A stretch of 64,000 nucleotides of DNA from Sphingobacteriales bacterium (GTDB lineage Bacteria > Bacteroidota > Bacteroidia > Chitinophagales > Chitinophagaceae), in the NCBI GenBank assembly GCA_016219985.1, contig JACRJO010000015.1, forward strand, positions 62,001-126,000. Reading direction: 5' to 3'. The position numbers and the translations under genes are program-made. This document shows positions 46,734 through 57,200 of this stretch, in pieces. Numbering within the stretch: position 1 is the first letter of the stretch; every line of letters begins with the position of its first letter. The notes under the pieces were generated by a model. It was not told the origin of the DNA. It ran no database searches and saw only the letters and a list, made by a program, of their open reading frames with translations.

Positions 46734-47606
46734 ATGAACCCCGGCTCTTCTGCTGATGATGGCGACCCTGCCAAACCCTTATCCCTTTCTTCTTACTCTT
46801 TTTTAATGGCTGTTTTCCTCCTCACCCTGGCTTCCTGTACGGAAAGGACCGGCCGGAAAGAACCTGTCCCGGGACCGGACAGTGCCTACCTTAAAAGGCA
46901 GGAGAAAAAAGCCAAAGATTCGCTTGCGGCTTTAACCCGAAAAAAGAAAAAGATCTACCTCACCTTTGACGACGGGCCCAACAAGGGTACCCGGAATGTA
47001 CTGGGCGTGATCGAAGAAGAAAAGGTTCCCGCCAGTTTCTTTATTGTCGGTATTCACACAACCGATACCCGCCAGCAACAGGAAACCTGGGAATTGCTGC
47101 AGGCAGACAGTACGATCGAACTCTGCAATCATAGTTACAGCCATGCCCGCAATCGCTATACTTCGTATTACGAAGAGCCCGGAATTATCGTGAATGATTT
47201 TAATTATTCAAAGGAGAAACTGGGGTTCAAAAATAATATCGCCCGCACGCCGGGAAGGAATGCCTGGCGGATCGGCTCCATTGATCATACCGATATCTAT
47301 GAAAGCAAGGCCGCCATTGATTCCCTGCACAGCGCCGGTTATGCGGTGATGGGCTGGGATATCGAATGGACCTTTGATCATAAAACCCTGGCGCCCGATG
47401 CAGACACGGCCCTGTTGCTGCGCCGGATCTACAACCTGCTGGAAGCAAAAAAAACAAAGACGGCAGATCACCTGGTCTTCCTGGCGCATGACCAGGCTTT
47501 CCAGAAAGCCGAATACGTGGAGGAATTGCGCTATGTGATACAACAATTAAAGAATAACCCGGAATATGAGCTGATGCTGGCCAGCGAATACCCCGGCATC
47601 CGGTAA
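46734..47606 (+). CDS. NodB-type polysaccharide deacetylase lipoprotein
   Basis: The frame is open from 46557, but the ATG at 46734 lies after promoter-like elements and in front of the lipobox segment LMAVFLLTLASC; 46806 is a second possible start. 290 residues from 46734. NodB motifs are complete: TFDDGP with the Asp pair at 79-80, H133-x3-H137 in CNHSYSHA, RTPGRNAWR, and the final HLVFLAHDQAF. It should remove N-acetyl groups from a glycan such as peptidoglycan or an exopolysaccharide in the periplasm. It is monocistronic and convergent with the AIM24 gene, with a shared terminator. Confidence 0.88.
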   Translation: MNPGSSADDGDPAKPLSLSSYSFLMAVFLLTLASCTERTGRKEPVPGPDSAYLKRQEKKAKDSLAALTRKKKKIYLTFDDGPNKGTRNVLGVIEEEKVPASFFIVGIHTTDTRQQQETWELLQADSTIELCNHSYSHARNRYTSYYEEPGIIVNDFNYSKEKLGFKNNIARTPGRNAWRIGSIDHTDIYESKAAIDSLHSAGYAVMGWDIEWTFDHKTLAPDADTALLLRRIYNLLEAKKTKTADHLVFLAHDQAFQKAEYVEELRYVIQQLKNNPEYELMLASEYPGIR

Positions 47607-47608
47607 AT

Positions 47609-47652
47609 AAAAAAGAGGGACAGTACCAGGAACCGTACTATCCCTCTTTTTT
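47609..47652. terminator. Bidirectional terminator between deacetylase and AIM24 genes
   Basis: A long stem: AAAAAAGAGGGA-CAGTAC pairs with GTAC-TATCCCTCTTTTTT around an eight-base loop, with A- and T-runs on both sides. A tandem repeat of AACTTAT units (47653-47697) follows toward the AIM24 stop. Confidence 0.8.
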
Positions 47653-47697
47653 ACAACCCAAAACTTATAACTTATAACCTATAACTTAAAACTTCTG
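47653..47697. repeat. AACTTAT-type period-7 tandem repeat
   Basis: Units AACTTAT, AACTTAT, AACCTAT, AACTT follow an AACCCAA variant, between the shared terminator and the AIM24 stop codon. Confidence 0.65.
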
Positions 47698-48504
47698 TCA
47701 TTCCCTTCCGTCAAAAATATTCCCCAACCCGCCCAGCAAGCTTCCTTCTTCTTTCCGGTTATAGGTTCCGTATTGCATGATCCGGCCGGCCAGGCGGCTG
47801 ATTGGTAAGGACTGAATCCATACTTTACCGGGACCCTGCAGGCGGGCAAAGAAAAGCCCCTCCCCGCCGAACATAAAGTTCTTGATGCCCCGCACAAACT
47901 CAATATCAAAATCAACAGAAGGCGTATACGCTACCAGGCAACCGGTATCGATCTTGAGCACTTCACCCGGCTGCAGTTGTTTCTCCACGATATAACCACC
48001 CGCATGCAGGAATGCAAAACCATCGCCTTCCAGTTTTTCCATAATAAACCCTTCCCCGCCGAATAAGCCCGTGCCGAGCTTACGCTGGAAATGAATGCCC
48101 ACGCTCACTCCTTTGGCGGCGCAAAGAAAGGCATCTTTCTGGGCAATGATGGTGCCGCCCAGTTCCTGCAGGTCTAAAGGAATGATCTTACCGGTATAGG
48201 GCGCGGCAAAACTTACCTTCTTCTTTCCCGCTACGGTATTGGTAAATGCCGTCATAAACAAGCTTTCACCGGTCAGGATCCGTTTACCCGCACTCATCAG
48301 TTTGCCCAGAAAACCGGATGACTGCTGCTGGGCCGATCCATCGCCGAAAATGGTTTGCATCTGGATCCCATCCTCCATCATCAGCATGGCGCCGCTCTCC
48401 GCGATGGCGGTTTCCTGCGGGTCGAGCTCTATTTCCACAAATTGTAATTCCTCACCATATATCTTATAATCGATCTCATGGTTGACACGGGGTGCTGTAC
48501 TCAT
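47698..48504 (-). CDS. AIM24 / TIGR00266 family protein
   Basis: 268 residues with the family's beta-helix-like core: [80 protein letters not shown] and the final [20 protein letters not shown]. No signal peptide. This family is widespread and named after a mitochondrial inner-membrane protein; its molecular function is not known. The gene is monocistronic and converges on the deacetylase. Confidence 0.9.
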   Translation of the reverse strand: MSTAPRVNHEIDYKIYGEELQFVEIELDPQETAIAESGAMLMMEDGIQMQTIFGDGSAQQQSSGFLGKLMSAGKRILTGESLFMTAFTNTVAGKKKVSFAAPYTGKIIPLDLQELGGTIIAQKDAFLCAAKGVSVGIHFQRKLGTGLFGGEGFIMEKLEGDGFAFLHAGGYIVEKQLQPGEVLKIDTGCLVAYTPSVDFDIEFVRGIKNFMFGGEGLFFARLQGPGKVWIQSLPISRLAGRIMQYGTYNRKEEGSLLGGLGNIFDGRE

Positions 48505-48687
48505 AGTATTATTTTTTACGCAAAGTTATAAACCGGTCCAGAATTTTGCAGCAGAAGTCCTGCGAACGGTGGAAATTGGCCGGTGAAAATGATAAATGGC
48601 AGGGAAGACGGCTGATTATGCCGTAATTTGCCCTGCCTTTTAACTTCTCCCGAAACTAAACCCTGCATCCAACTAAATACAACCTAT

Positions 48688-51540
48688 ATGAAAAGATTCA
48701 CGGTATTCACCCCCTTATTCCTGTTGCTGACCCTGTTGACATACGGGCAGACCAAACTGGTGGAAAAAGTCACCAAACAGGGAGCCCAGCTTGTTATTCC
48801 CTACGAAAAATATGTGCTGCCCAACGGGCTGACCCTGATCATCCACGAAGACCACAGTGACCCGGTGGTGCATGTGGATGTCACTTACCATGTGGGTTCT
48901 GCCCGGGAAGAGATCGGCAAATCCGGCTTCGCCCACTTCTTTGAACACATGATGTTCCAGGGAAGTGATCATGTGGCCGATGAACAGCATTTTAAAATCG
49001 TATCCGATGCAGGCGGTACCCTGAACGGAAGCACGAACCGGGACCGCACGAATTATTTTGAAACGGTGCCCAGTAACCAACTGGAAAAAATGCTCTGGCT
49101 GGAAGCAGACCGCATGGGCTTCCTGCTGGATGCCGTTACCCAGCAGAAATTTGAAGTACAGCGCTCCACCGTCAAAAATGAAAGAGGGCAGAACTATGAT
49201 AACCGCCCTTACGGGCTGGCCGGCGAAACCGCTTCCCGGAATCTCTATCCCTATGGCCATCCCTATTCCTGGCTGACCATCGGGTATGTGGAAGACCTGA
49301 ACCGCGTGGATGTAAACGACCTGAAGAATTTCTTCCTTCGCTGGTATGGCCCCAACAATGCCACCGTTACTATCGGGGGAGATGTGAAACCGGCCGAAGT
49401 GGTGAAGCTGGTTGAAAAATATTTCGGCGTGATTCCCCGCGGACCCGAAGTAAAACCCGTAGTGGTTCCCCCGGCAGCGCTGACGGCTGACCGTTATGTT
49501 TCCTATACCGACAATTATGCAAAACTTCCCTTGCTCTATGTCGTCTATCCCACGGTTCCCAATTATCATAAAGACATGGGCGCCCTGGCCTGCCTGGCAC
49601 AGGTACTGGGGCAGGGAAAGAATTCCGTTTTGTACCAGCAATTAGTAAAAAAGCAATTGGCGATCCAGGCCAATGGCTTTAGCCAGCTCTCTGAACTGGC
49701 CGGCGAAATAGCCTTCCAGTTTGTCCCTTCCCCCGGGAAAACCCTGGCCCGCTTAGACAGTCTTTTCCGGAGTTCCCTGGATTCGTTCGAAGCCAGGGGT
49801 ATTACCGATGATGATATCGCCAAATTCAAAGGAGGTATCGAGGCACAACAGATCAATGGCCTGCAAAGTGTATCCGGTAAAGTTTCCCAATTAGCCGCTT
49901 TCCAGACATTCTCCGGCAACCCGAACAAAATTGCGGACCTGATCAAAATGTACCAGTCCGTTACCAAAGAAGATGTGATGCGGGTTTACAATGAATATAT
50001 CAAAGGAAAACACGCCGTATTCCTGAGTGTTTTGCCCAAGGGACAGGAGCAACTGGTTGCCGCTGCGGACAATTATAAAATTGACTCCACCGTTTACCAG
50101 GCCCCTGACTATGGCTATACCGGGCTGAAATACACCAAGGCCAGCGACAATTTTGACCGGGGTAAAATACCCGGCAACGGACCCAACCCGGTGGTAAAAG
50201 TGCCCGCCTTCTGGAGAAAGGATCTTAAGAACGGGGTGAAGATGATCGGTACGGAAACAACGGAAATTCCCACGGTAACATTAACCATCACGATTCCCGG
50301 CGGGCACCTGCTGCAGGCAAAAGATACTGCCAGGATCGGGCTGGCCGGAATGTTCTCCAGCATGATGAACGAGGATACCAAAAACTATACGGCGGAACAA
50401 ATGGCCGTGGAATTGCAGAAACTCGGGAGCAATGTTTCCGTGAGCAGCAGCTTTAATGGCATCACATTTAATGTGCAGTCGCTGAAAAAGAACCTCGATA
50501 AAACGCTGGACCTGCTGCAGGAAAAAATGTTCAACCCCAAATTCACAGAATCCGCTTTCTCCCGCATCCAGAAGCAGCGCCTGCAGGGATTCAAACAGGC
50601 AAAAGCGGATCCTGCGGCTGTGGCCGACCTGGTCTTTGCGAAGATCAATTATGGCCCTGCCAATATTCTCAGCATGAATGAGGACGGTACAGAATACACG
50701 ATCAGCAACCTCAAACTGCAGGATGTGGAAAGCTACTATAACAATTACATGACCTCGCAGGGCACCAAGGTGGTGGTGGTGGGCGATGTTAAGCAGCAGG
50801 AAATACTGCCCAAACTGGCCTTCCTGGATAAACTGCCGAATAAAAAAATCGACCTGCCTGCTGTGAACGGTTCGGCTTCCGCTGTGGACCAGACAAAAGT
50901 GTTCCTCGTTGATATCCCCAAAGCGGCCCAGTCCCAGTTCCGTGTAGGCTATGCCACCGGGCTGAAATACGATGCCACCGGTGAGTTTAATAAAGCGAGG
51001 CTGATGAACTACACCCTCGGTGGTAATTTTAATTCCCGCCTTAACCTGAACCTGCGGGAAGACAAGGGCTGGACCTATGGCGCCCAAAGTTCTTTTACCG
51101 GTGACGAATACACCGGCGACTTTGAATTCAGTTCCGGCATCCGTGCCGATGCTACCGACAGCGCCCTGCTGGAAGTAATGAAAGAACTGAAAAACTACCG
51201 GGAGAACGGGATCACTGAACCCGAACTGAAGTTTATGAAAAACTCCCTCGGCCAGCGGGATGCCCTGCTTTATGAAACCGGTTTTCAAAAAGCCGGATTT
51301 ATCCGCCGCATGCTCGATTATAACCTGGCGGCCAATTATACAGCGCAGCAAAATAAAATACTGGCCGGCCTGACCAAAAAGCAGGTGGATGAAGTGGCAA
51401 AAAAATTCCTGGACCCGGGAAAAATAAATATCCTGCTCGTGGGAGACAAAGCAAAGATCCTGGAGGGCGTGAAGAAACTGGGGTACCCGGTCATCGAACT
51501 GGATACCGACGGGAAACCGGTGGAGAAGAAAGGATTTTGA
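48688..51540 (+). CDS. M16 family zinc metalloprotease (fused two-unit, exported)
   Basis: The ATG at 48688 gives a signal peptide (KRFTVFTPLFLLLTLLTYGQ) and is used instead of the longer frame. 950 residues. The first M16 domain has the inverted zinc motif H83-F-F-E86-H87 and the distal glutamate in KNERGQ (about residue 160). The second half is the inactive-type M16 domain (TLTITIPGGHLL, YNLGGNFNSRLNLNLREDKGWTYG-like), so both halves are on one chain, forming a clamshell. It degrades peptides in the periplasm or outside. It is monocistronic, followed by a strong terminator. Confidence 0.93.
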   Translation: MKRFTVFTPLFLLLTLLTYGQTKLVEKVTKQGAQLVIPYEKYVLPNGLTLIIHEDHSDPVVHVDVTYHVGSAREEIGKSGFAHFFEHMMFQGSDHVADEQHFKIVSDAGGTLNGSTNRDRTNYFETVPSNQLEKMLWLEADRMGFLLDAVTQQKFEVQRSTVKNERGQNYDNRPYGLAGETASRNLYPYGHPYSWLTIGYVEDLNRVDVNDLKNFFLRWYGPNNATVTIGGDVKPAEVVKLVEKYFGVIPRGPEVKPVVVPPAALTADRYVSYTDNYAKLPLLYVVYPTVPNYHKDMGALACLAQVLGQGKNSVLYQQLVKKQLAIQANGFSQLSELAGEIAFQFVPSPGKTLARLDSLFRSSLDSFEARGITDDDIAKFKGGIEAQQINGLQSVSGKVSQLAAFQTFSGNPNKIADLIKMYQSVTKEDVMRVYNEYIKGKHAVFLSVLPKGQEQLVAAADNYKIDSTVYQAPDYGYTGLKYTKASDNFDRGKIPGNGPNPVVKVPAFWRKDLKNGVKMIGTETTEIPTVTLTITIPGGHLLQAKDTARIGLAGMFSSMMNEDTKNYTAEQMAVELQKLGSNVSVSSSFNGITFNVQSLKKNLDKTLDLLQEKMFNPKFTESAFSRIQKQRLQGFKQAKADPAAVADLVFAKINYGPANILSMNEDGTEYTISNLKLQDVESYYNNYMTSQGTKVVVVGDVKQQEILPKLAFLDKLPNKKIDLPAVNGSASAVDQTKVFLVDIPKAAQSQFRVGYATGLKYDATGEFNKARLMNYTLGGNFNSRLNLNLREDKGWTYGAQSSFTGDEYTGDFEFSSGIRADATDSALLEVMKELKNYRENGITEPELKFMKNSLGQRDALLYETGFQKAGFIRRMLDYNLAANYTAQQNKILAGLTKKQVDEVAKKFLDPGKINILLVGDKAKILEGVKKLGYPVIELDTDGKPVEKKGF

Positions 51541-51556
51541 TCCGCCTGAAATCATT

Positions 51557-51586
51557 AAAAAAGCCGCCTGACCAGCGGCTTTTTTA
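51557..51586 (+). terminator. Intrinsic terminator after the M16 protease gene
   Basis: Perfect stem AAAAAAGCCGC / GCGGCTTTTTT (51557-51567 with 51575-51585), with a short loop and T-run. Confidence 0.9.
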
Positions 51587-51611
51587 GTCAGAAAGGTTTA
51601 AGTTTGAAACG

Positions 51612-52583
51612 ATGACAGGCCACAGCGGGGATATCAAAAAAACGGCAGCAGATGAATACACTTTTATAAGAGTAACAGCCGCTCATTACCCGCTGCTCAC
51701 TGAACTCTACGCAGACGCTTTCGGTTCACGGCTTACGGTGGAGGATATCCGTAGAAGATACGACACCCTTGCCCTGGGGGGTGAACATGTCGCTTTTATG
51801 GCGCTCCACACAGCCAGCCATACTCCCGCCGCCTATTACGGTGTTTTCCCCCACCAGGTTTTCCGGGAAAAGGAGCGGATACTCGTTGCCCAGTCGGGTG
51901 ATACCATGACCCATTCAGCTCACCGCAAAAAAGGCTTGTTTGTAATCCTGGCCCGGCTTACCTATGCGGAATGTGAAAAAAAGGGGATCCGGTATATCTA
52001 TGGCTTCCCGAATGACAATTCCCTGCCCGGTTTCCTCAAACACCTGCAATGGAAGGAAACGGACCATGTCACCCGGTACGACCTCAAATTAAAATGGAAA
52101 ACCTTCCCGCTTTCGAGGCTCAGCAGGAAGAGCAGCCTCCTTCGGAAATGGCAGTTGTCCCTGGCAAAAAACCTGTTCCGGAAATACAGGTCAGCCCCTG
52201 CTGACTGCTTCCATAACCCGCTTAAAAACGGGTATTACCGGGTGTACAGGGACCGGGCGTATTTACAGTATAAAGAGACCCCCGACAAATTATTCATCCG
52301 GGTGGAGGGTGTCAGTTTCTGGATCCGGCTGACGGATGTGATCTGGATTGGTGAAATAGATAATTACAACGGTGTTACGGAAAGGATCATCCGTAAATTG
52401 AAACGGGTCGCTTTCTGGTCGGGGTATAATACCATCGTACTGAACCTGAATGAAAGCATTCCCCTGCCGGAATCACTGAACGGGTTCCGTCCGGCCGGGA
52501 AAGATGTTTCCTGTTTTTACCTGCCGGGTCAGCAGGAACCCATCCCCCTGCTTATCACCGGGGCCGATTTTGATACCTGGTAA
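51612..52583 (+). CDS. GNAT family acetyltransferase-like protein
   Basis: 323 residues. The first half has the GNAT fold signs: TAAHYPLLTELYADAFGSRL, ALHTASHTPAAYYGVFPHQV, the acetyl-CoA loop region AQSGDTMTHSAHRKKGLFVIL, and YIYGFPNDNSLPGFLK. The second half is a further GNAT-like or linker region without a clear match. No signal peptide. It lies 14 bases ahead of the next gene, so the two are surely one operon, and probably modify an amino sugar or another surface-glycan precursor. The exact substrate cannot be read from sequence. Confidence 0.8.
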   Translation: MTGHSGDIKKTAADEYTFIRVTAAHYPLLTELYADAFGSRLTVEDIRRRYDTLALGGEHVAFMALHTASHTPAAYYGVFPHQVFREKERILVAQSGDTMTHSAHRKKGLFVILARLTYAECEKKGIRYIYGFPNDNSLPGFLKHLQWKETDHVTRYDLKLKWKTFPLSRLSRKSSLLRKWQLSLAKNLFRKYRSAPADCFHNPLKNGYYRVYRDRAYLQYKETPDKLFIRVEGVSFWIRLTDVIWIGEIDNYNGVTERIIRKLKRVAFWSGYNTIVLNLNESIPLPESLNGFRPAGKDVSCFYLPGQQEPIPLLITGADFDTW

Positions 52584-52597
52584 TAAAAAAAGAATTC

Positions 52598-54178
52598 ATG
52601 CACAAACCCCTGAAAGCAGCTGTACTGGTTGCGCCGCACAAAGGTCTCCCTGCCTGGGAAGCGGCCATGCTGCAACAGGCGTTGGGGGAAGGATTGCTGC
52701 AGGATATCGTCTTTCTTACCGTACCGGAAAAGAAGATCAGTAAGGGGTCCCTGGTGTACCGGCTCTATAAAAAATTTGAAGACCGCTGGTTCCGCTCTGT
52801 ACCGGATGCATTCAGCCTGAGTCCTGTAAGCGAAATATTCCCGGAAGCTCCTGTGCTCAATAGTGGGGAGAATAATAGCATGAACGTGGATATCCTGTTC
52901 CGTTCCTGTCTTACTGATCCCGCGTATTATTCCGGGCAGTTCCCTCCTTTGGGCGACTGGTCCATCAGTCTTGGTAACGGGGACTATGAAGCGGCGGCCC
53001 TTCCTGCTTTCGGGGAAGTGATGAATGATGAACCCGTCACCGGCAGTTCGCTTTGGGTGCAGTTTCCCGGGCAGGGCGGGGCCCTGAAAGTGTACGACGG
53101 GTACAGCAATACGGTTCCTTACTCCATAAAGAATAACCTGCATATACTGGCGTGGAAGTCATCCGGCTTCCTGCCGTACCGGTTAAAAGAACTCCTCTCG
53201 CTGGGGAAGGAAGCCTTTATAAAAAAATACAGCCCCGTTTCTTCAACGGGTATTCCGGTCCCAAAGCCGCACTCCGGGGCACCGGGCAATTTCCGGATGA
53301 CGGTATTAATCGTTCGAAATACCTGGAGATATCTCCGGTACAAAGGAAAGAGCAAAACCAATAGCCAGCGGTTTACATTGTTGTACAAAACCGAAGACTA
53401 TAGCGGGAACCCTCCGGACCTGGGAACATTCACCGTGCTGGAACCGGCAGCAGGCAGTTTCTGGGCCGATCCCTTTGTTGTTACAACCGGGGATGGGCAT
53501 TATATCTTTTTTGAAGAATTCCTCTACCAAAAAAATAAAGCGCATATCAGTGTGCTCAAACTGGATGCATCCGGAAAGTTGTCCCAACCGGAAATCGTGC
53601 TGGATAAACCGTATCATCTCGCATATCCCTTCCTGTTCAGCTGGCAGGGTGAACAATATATGATCCCTGATACCAGCGCTAACCAGAGCGTGGAATTATA
53701 CAAAGCCACCCGATTCCCGGACCAGTGGGAGTTACAGGGCACTTTATTAAAAGATACGGTATTGATCGATCCCACACTCTGGTTCGAGAACGATACCTGG
53801 TGGCTGTTTGGCTGTGCGGCCGGGCCTGCGCATACGTCCACCAACGACCAGTTGCTTTTGTATTACAGCAAGGATCTTCACCCGGGTAACTGGACCCCGC
53901 ATCCCCAGAACCCGGTGGTGACTCATATTGCCGGCTGCCGGCCTGCCGGGAAGATCTTCCGGATGAAGGGACATTTATTCCGGCCCGCACAGAACAATGC
54001 TTCCACACAATACGGCTATGCCCTGGCGATGAACAGGATTACCCTGCTTTCAGAAACGGAATACCGGGAAGAAACAGCCTGGTCCCTGCTGCCCAATAAA
54101 ACAAATGGCCTCCGGGCTGTGCATACCCTGAATTTTTCAGCAGGTATCACCGTGGCGGATGGTATTCCCCGAACATAA
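52598..54178 (+). CDS. Glucosamine inositolphosphorylceramide transferase-like (GINT1_N) protein
   Basis: 526 residues. The C-terminal half (about 285-526) is a propeller-like domain with TVLEPAAGSFWADPFVV, YIFFEEF, HLAYPFLFSWQGEQYMIPDTS, SVELYKA, VLIDPTLWFENDTWWLFG, RPAGKIFRMKGHLFRPAQN and AVHTLNFSAGITVADG. These match the N-terminal domain of plant GINT1 and its bacterial relatives, which accompany surface polysaccharide synthesis. The N-terminal half (about 1-220) is a separate, less clear domain resembling the formyltransferase-like start of this bacterial group. It forms an operon with the GNAT gene. The reaction is not proven. Confidence 0.75.
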   Translation: MHKPLKAAVLVAPHKGLPAWEAAMLQQALGEGLLQDIVFLTVPEKKISKGSLVYRLYKKFEDRWFRSVPDAFSLSPVSEIFPEAPVLNSGENNSMNVDILFRSCLTDPAYYSGQFPPLGDWSISLGNGDYEAAALPAFGEVMNDEPVTGSSLWVQFPGQGGALKVYDGYSNTVPYSIKNNLHILAWKSSGFLPYRLKELLSLGKEAFIKKYSPVSSTGIPVPKPHSGAPGNFRMTVLIVRNTWRYLRYKGKSKTNSQRFTLLYKTEDYSGNPPDLGTFTVLEPAAGSFWADPFVVTTGDGHYIFFEEFLYQKNKAHISVLKLDASGKLSQPEIVLDKPYHLAYPFLFSWQGEQYMIPDTSANQSVELYKATRFPDQWELQGTLLKDTVLIDPTLWFENDTWWLFGCAAGPAHTSTNDQLLLYYSKDLHPGNWTPHPQNPVVTHIAGCRPAGKIFRMKGHLFRPAQNNASTQYGYALAMNRITLLSETEYREETAWSLLPNKTNGLRAVHTLNFSAGITVADGIPRT

Positions 54179-54181
54179 AAA

Positions 54182-54206
54182 AGGGCCGTATCTTCCGATA
54201 CAGCCC
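54182..54206 (-). terminator. Terminator of the RND efflux operon
   Basis: AGGGC-GTATC / GATAC-GCCCT stem with one internal mismatch and a TTCC loop; on the minus strand a run of seven T follows. It ends the tetR-tolC-adaptor-RND transcript and may serve the convergent GINT-like gene weakly. Confidence 0.75.
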
Positions 54207-54236
54207 TGTACTTCAAAACCAACCACGGTTTTTCAT

Positions 54237-57200
54237 TTATAAAGCTTTTAAGGGAGCAGGTTTCAGTTTGCCCAGCCATACTTTCCTGCCCTGCAATCTC
54301 CGGACGAAATACATAATTCCCACAAAAATGAAGAAGAACGGACCGGCAAAACCCAGAAGGGCAATAAAGCGGGTTCCGTAAAATTTCTCCATCGGGCGTT
54401 TCAGCCGTTCAGCGATCAGGTACATACTGGGTACCATGATCAGGGTGAGGAAGAAGGAAAAGATCAGGCCAAAAATGATGGTCCAGGCCAATGGTCCCCA
54501 GAACACGACGCTGTCGCCCCCGAAGAATAAATTAGGCCTCAGGTGCTGGAACAGACCGGCAAAGTCAAGGTTCATCCCAACCGCCAGCGGGAACAGCCCC
54601 AGGATGGTGGCCACCGCTGTCAGCAATACCGGGATGATCCGGATCTTACCTGCCTGGATCGCCGCTTCACGGGTACGCATACCCCGCTGCCGCAGCTCAT
54701 CCGTGAATTCGATCAGCAGGATCCCGTTCTTGATCACGATACCGGCGAGCCCGATAATACCCACACCCATCATGATCGAGGCAATGGTCATCCCCGTAAA
54801 AGCATAACCCAGCAATACCCCGATAATGGAGAAGAAGATCTCCGTCAGTACGATAAACGGTTTGCTCATACTGTTGAACTGCAGCACCAGGATAAAGAAG
54901 ATCAGCAGCAGAGCAATGATCAGCGCCTTGCCCAGGAAGGAGTTGGTCTCCTGTTCCTGTTCACTCTGGCCGCTGAGCCGGATATTCACGTCAGCCGGTA
55001 TGGTATTCTTTTCTTTGAATTCCCGTATTTTGGTTTGCAGCTGGGCATTGATCGGCGCCACCATGGTGGGGTCCAGTACATTGCTCTGCAGTTGCACGGT
55101 CCGTTTTACATTCTTTCGCTTGATGCCACCCGCGGTATTGGTATAATCCACCGAAGCAACAGAACTGAGCGGCAGCGATTTCACCTGCATGGTATTCATA
55201 TCCATAAACGTGATGCGCATATTCATCAGGCTGGTGATATTATTCCGCAGGTTCTCTTTATGCCGGAGCTGGATCTTGTATTCATCCTCCCCGTCCTTGA
55301 TCTTACTGACCTCTTTCCCGAATACCGCGGTACGGAGCTCCATGCCGATCTGGGCCGTGCTCAGCCCTTCCAGCATGGCTTTCTTGCGGTCAACAGTAAC
55401 CGTAATTTCGGGGTTAAAGAGGTCCACATCGGGCTGCAGGTTTTCGATGCCTTCCACCTGGTTGGTATCCAGGTACCGGTAAAGATCGGTGGCCACCCGG
55501 GTCACATTATCCAGGTAATCGCCGGATACTTCAATATTCACGGGGGGATCGGTGGGCGGGCCATTGTCTTCCTGGCTGACTTCCACGCTCGTTCCCGGGA
55601 GGCCCTGGACCGTGCTGCGGATCGAATCCATTAAAGGACCTGTTTTCTTCCCGTCCCTTTTCTCAAATTCTACAAAGGAAACCTGGATCCGGCCCAGGTT
55701 GGATTGCACACTCCGGTTATTATCGCGGGGATTGTTGGCATTTACCGCCACATTGGTAATAATGCTTTCCACCACACTGCCGGGCACCCCGGGCTTCTCT
55801 TTCTCCAGTACTTTCTCCACGCGGTGTTCCAGGATATGCAATACACTGTCGGTAACCCGGGCATCAGTACCCACCGGCATTTTCAGGTAAACATAGACGA
55901 AATTGGGATCGCCGCTCGGGAAGAAGGTTGATTTGGTCCGCCCGGTGGCAATGCTGAAACCCAGCAAGACCACGGCCAGCACGAATACACCGAAGAGGGA
56001 GTAAAAGGCGCGGACCGGTCTTTTTCCCTGCAATACCCAGCGCAGCAGGCGCTCATACCGGTTCATCAGCCCGGGCAGGAAGCCGTTCTGGAAACGGTGA
56101 ATAATATCACTCAGCACATAAGAATTAAATACCATCAGGATCGCCATCAGCAACAGGAAGTTCGCGATCCCGTGAAACTGTAGCAGGTGCAGCAATACCC
56201 CGCCGATGGAAGCGGTCCAGAACCATTTTTTACGGAACACCGCATTTTTCGGTTCTTCAAATTCCTTTCCTTCCGGTTTCATAAAGCTCACGGCAAATAC
56301 CGGGTTGAAGAAGAATGCCACGATCAGGGAGGCCGCCAGCGTAAGGATCAGCACGATCGGGAGGTAAATCATGAATTTACCGATCAGGCCCTTCCAGAGC
56401 AGCAGCGGGAAAAAGGGCGCCAGCGTGGTTGCCGTACCCGCCAATACCGGTATGAATACTTCACCCGCCGCCTCCTTCGCGCTTTTCACGATCGGCATTT
56501 TCCCGTTTGCAAAGATCCGGTGCGTATTTTCAATCACCACGATCGCATCATCCACAATGATCCCCAGCCCGAAGAGCAGGGCAAAAAGCACAATGAAGTT
56601 CAGGGTGATATTGATACCCGAAATACTGCTCACCAGCGGGATGAACAGGAAGGCCACGAACACGCTCAGCGGCACACTCAGGGCCACAAAGAAGGCATTG
56701 GTGACGCCCATAAAGAACATCAGGATCAGCAGGACCAGGACAAATCCAATGATAATCGTATTGATCAGTTCGTTAAAAGAGGTCTTGGTTTGCTTGCTCG
56801 TATCACCGGTAAATTCCACCCGCAGGTTCTGCGGCAGCTCCCCGGTTTTCTGCATATCCGCCACTTCTGCCTTCACTTTATCGGCACACTCGATCAGGTT
56901 CTCCCCGGAACGCTTGATAATATTCAGGGTTACCACGTTCTTGCCATCTAACCGGGCATAACTTTCTTTCTCTTTAATCGTATCCCTTAATTCCGCCACA
57001 TCCCGCAGGTAAACCGAAGCGCCCTGCGCACTGCTGCGCACCACCACATCATACAGGTCCTGCACACCAACAAACTGTCCCTTTACTTTCAGGGTACGTT
57101 TCATATCCATCGTCTGGATCAGGCCGCCCGTGATATCATGATTTTCCCGGCTGATCGCATTCTCCACATCGGTCAGGCTGACGCGGGCTGCCGTGAGTTT

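Noticed and set aside
50281..51555. 424-codon minus-strand frame
   Set aside because: Antisense to the M16 protease second half, which is conserved.
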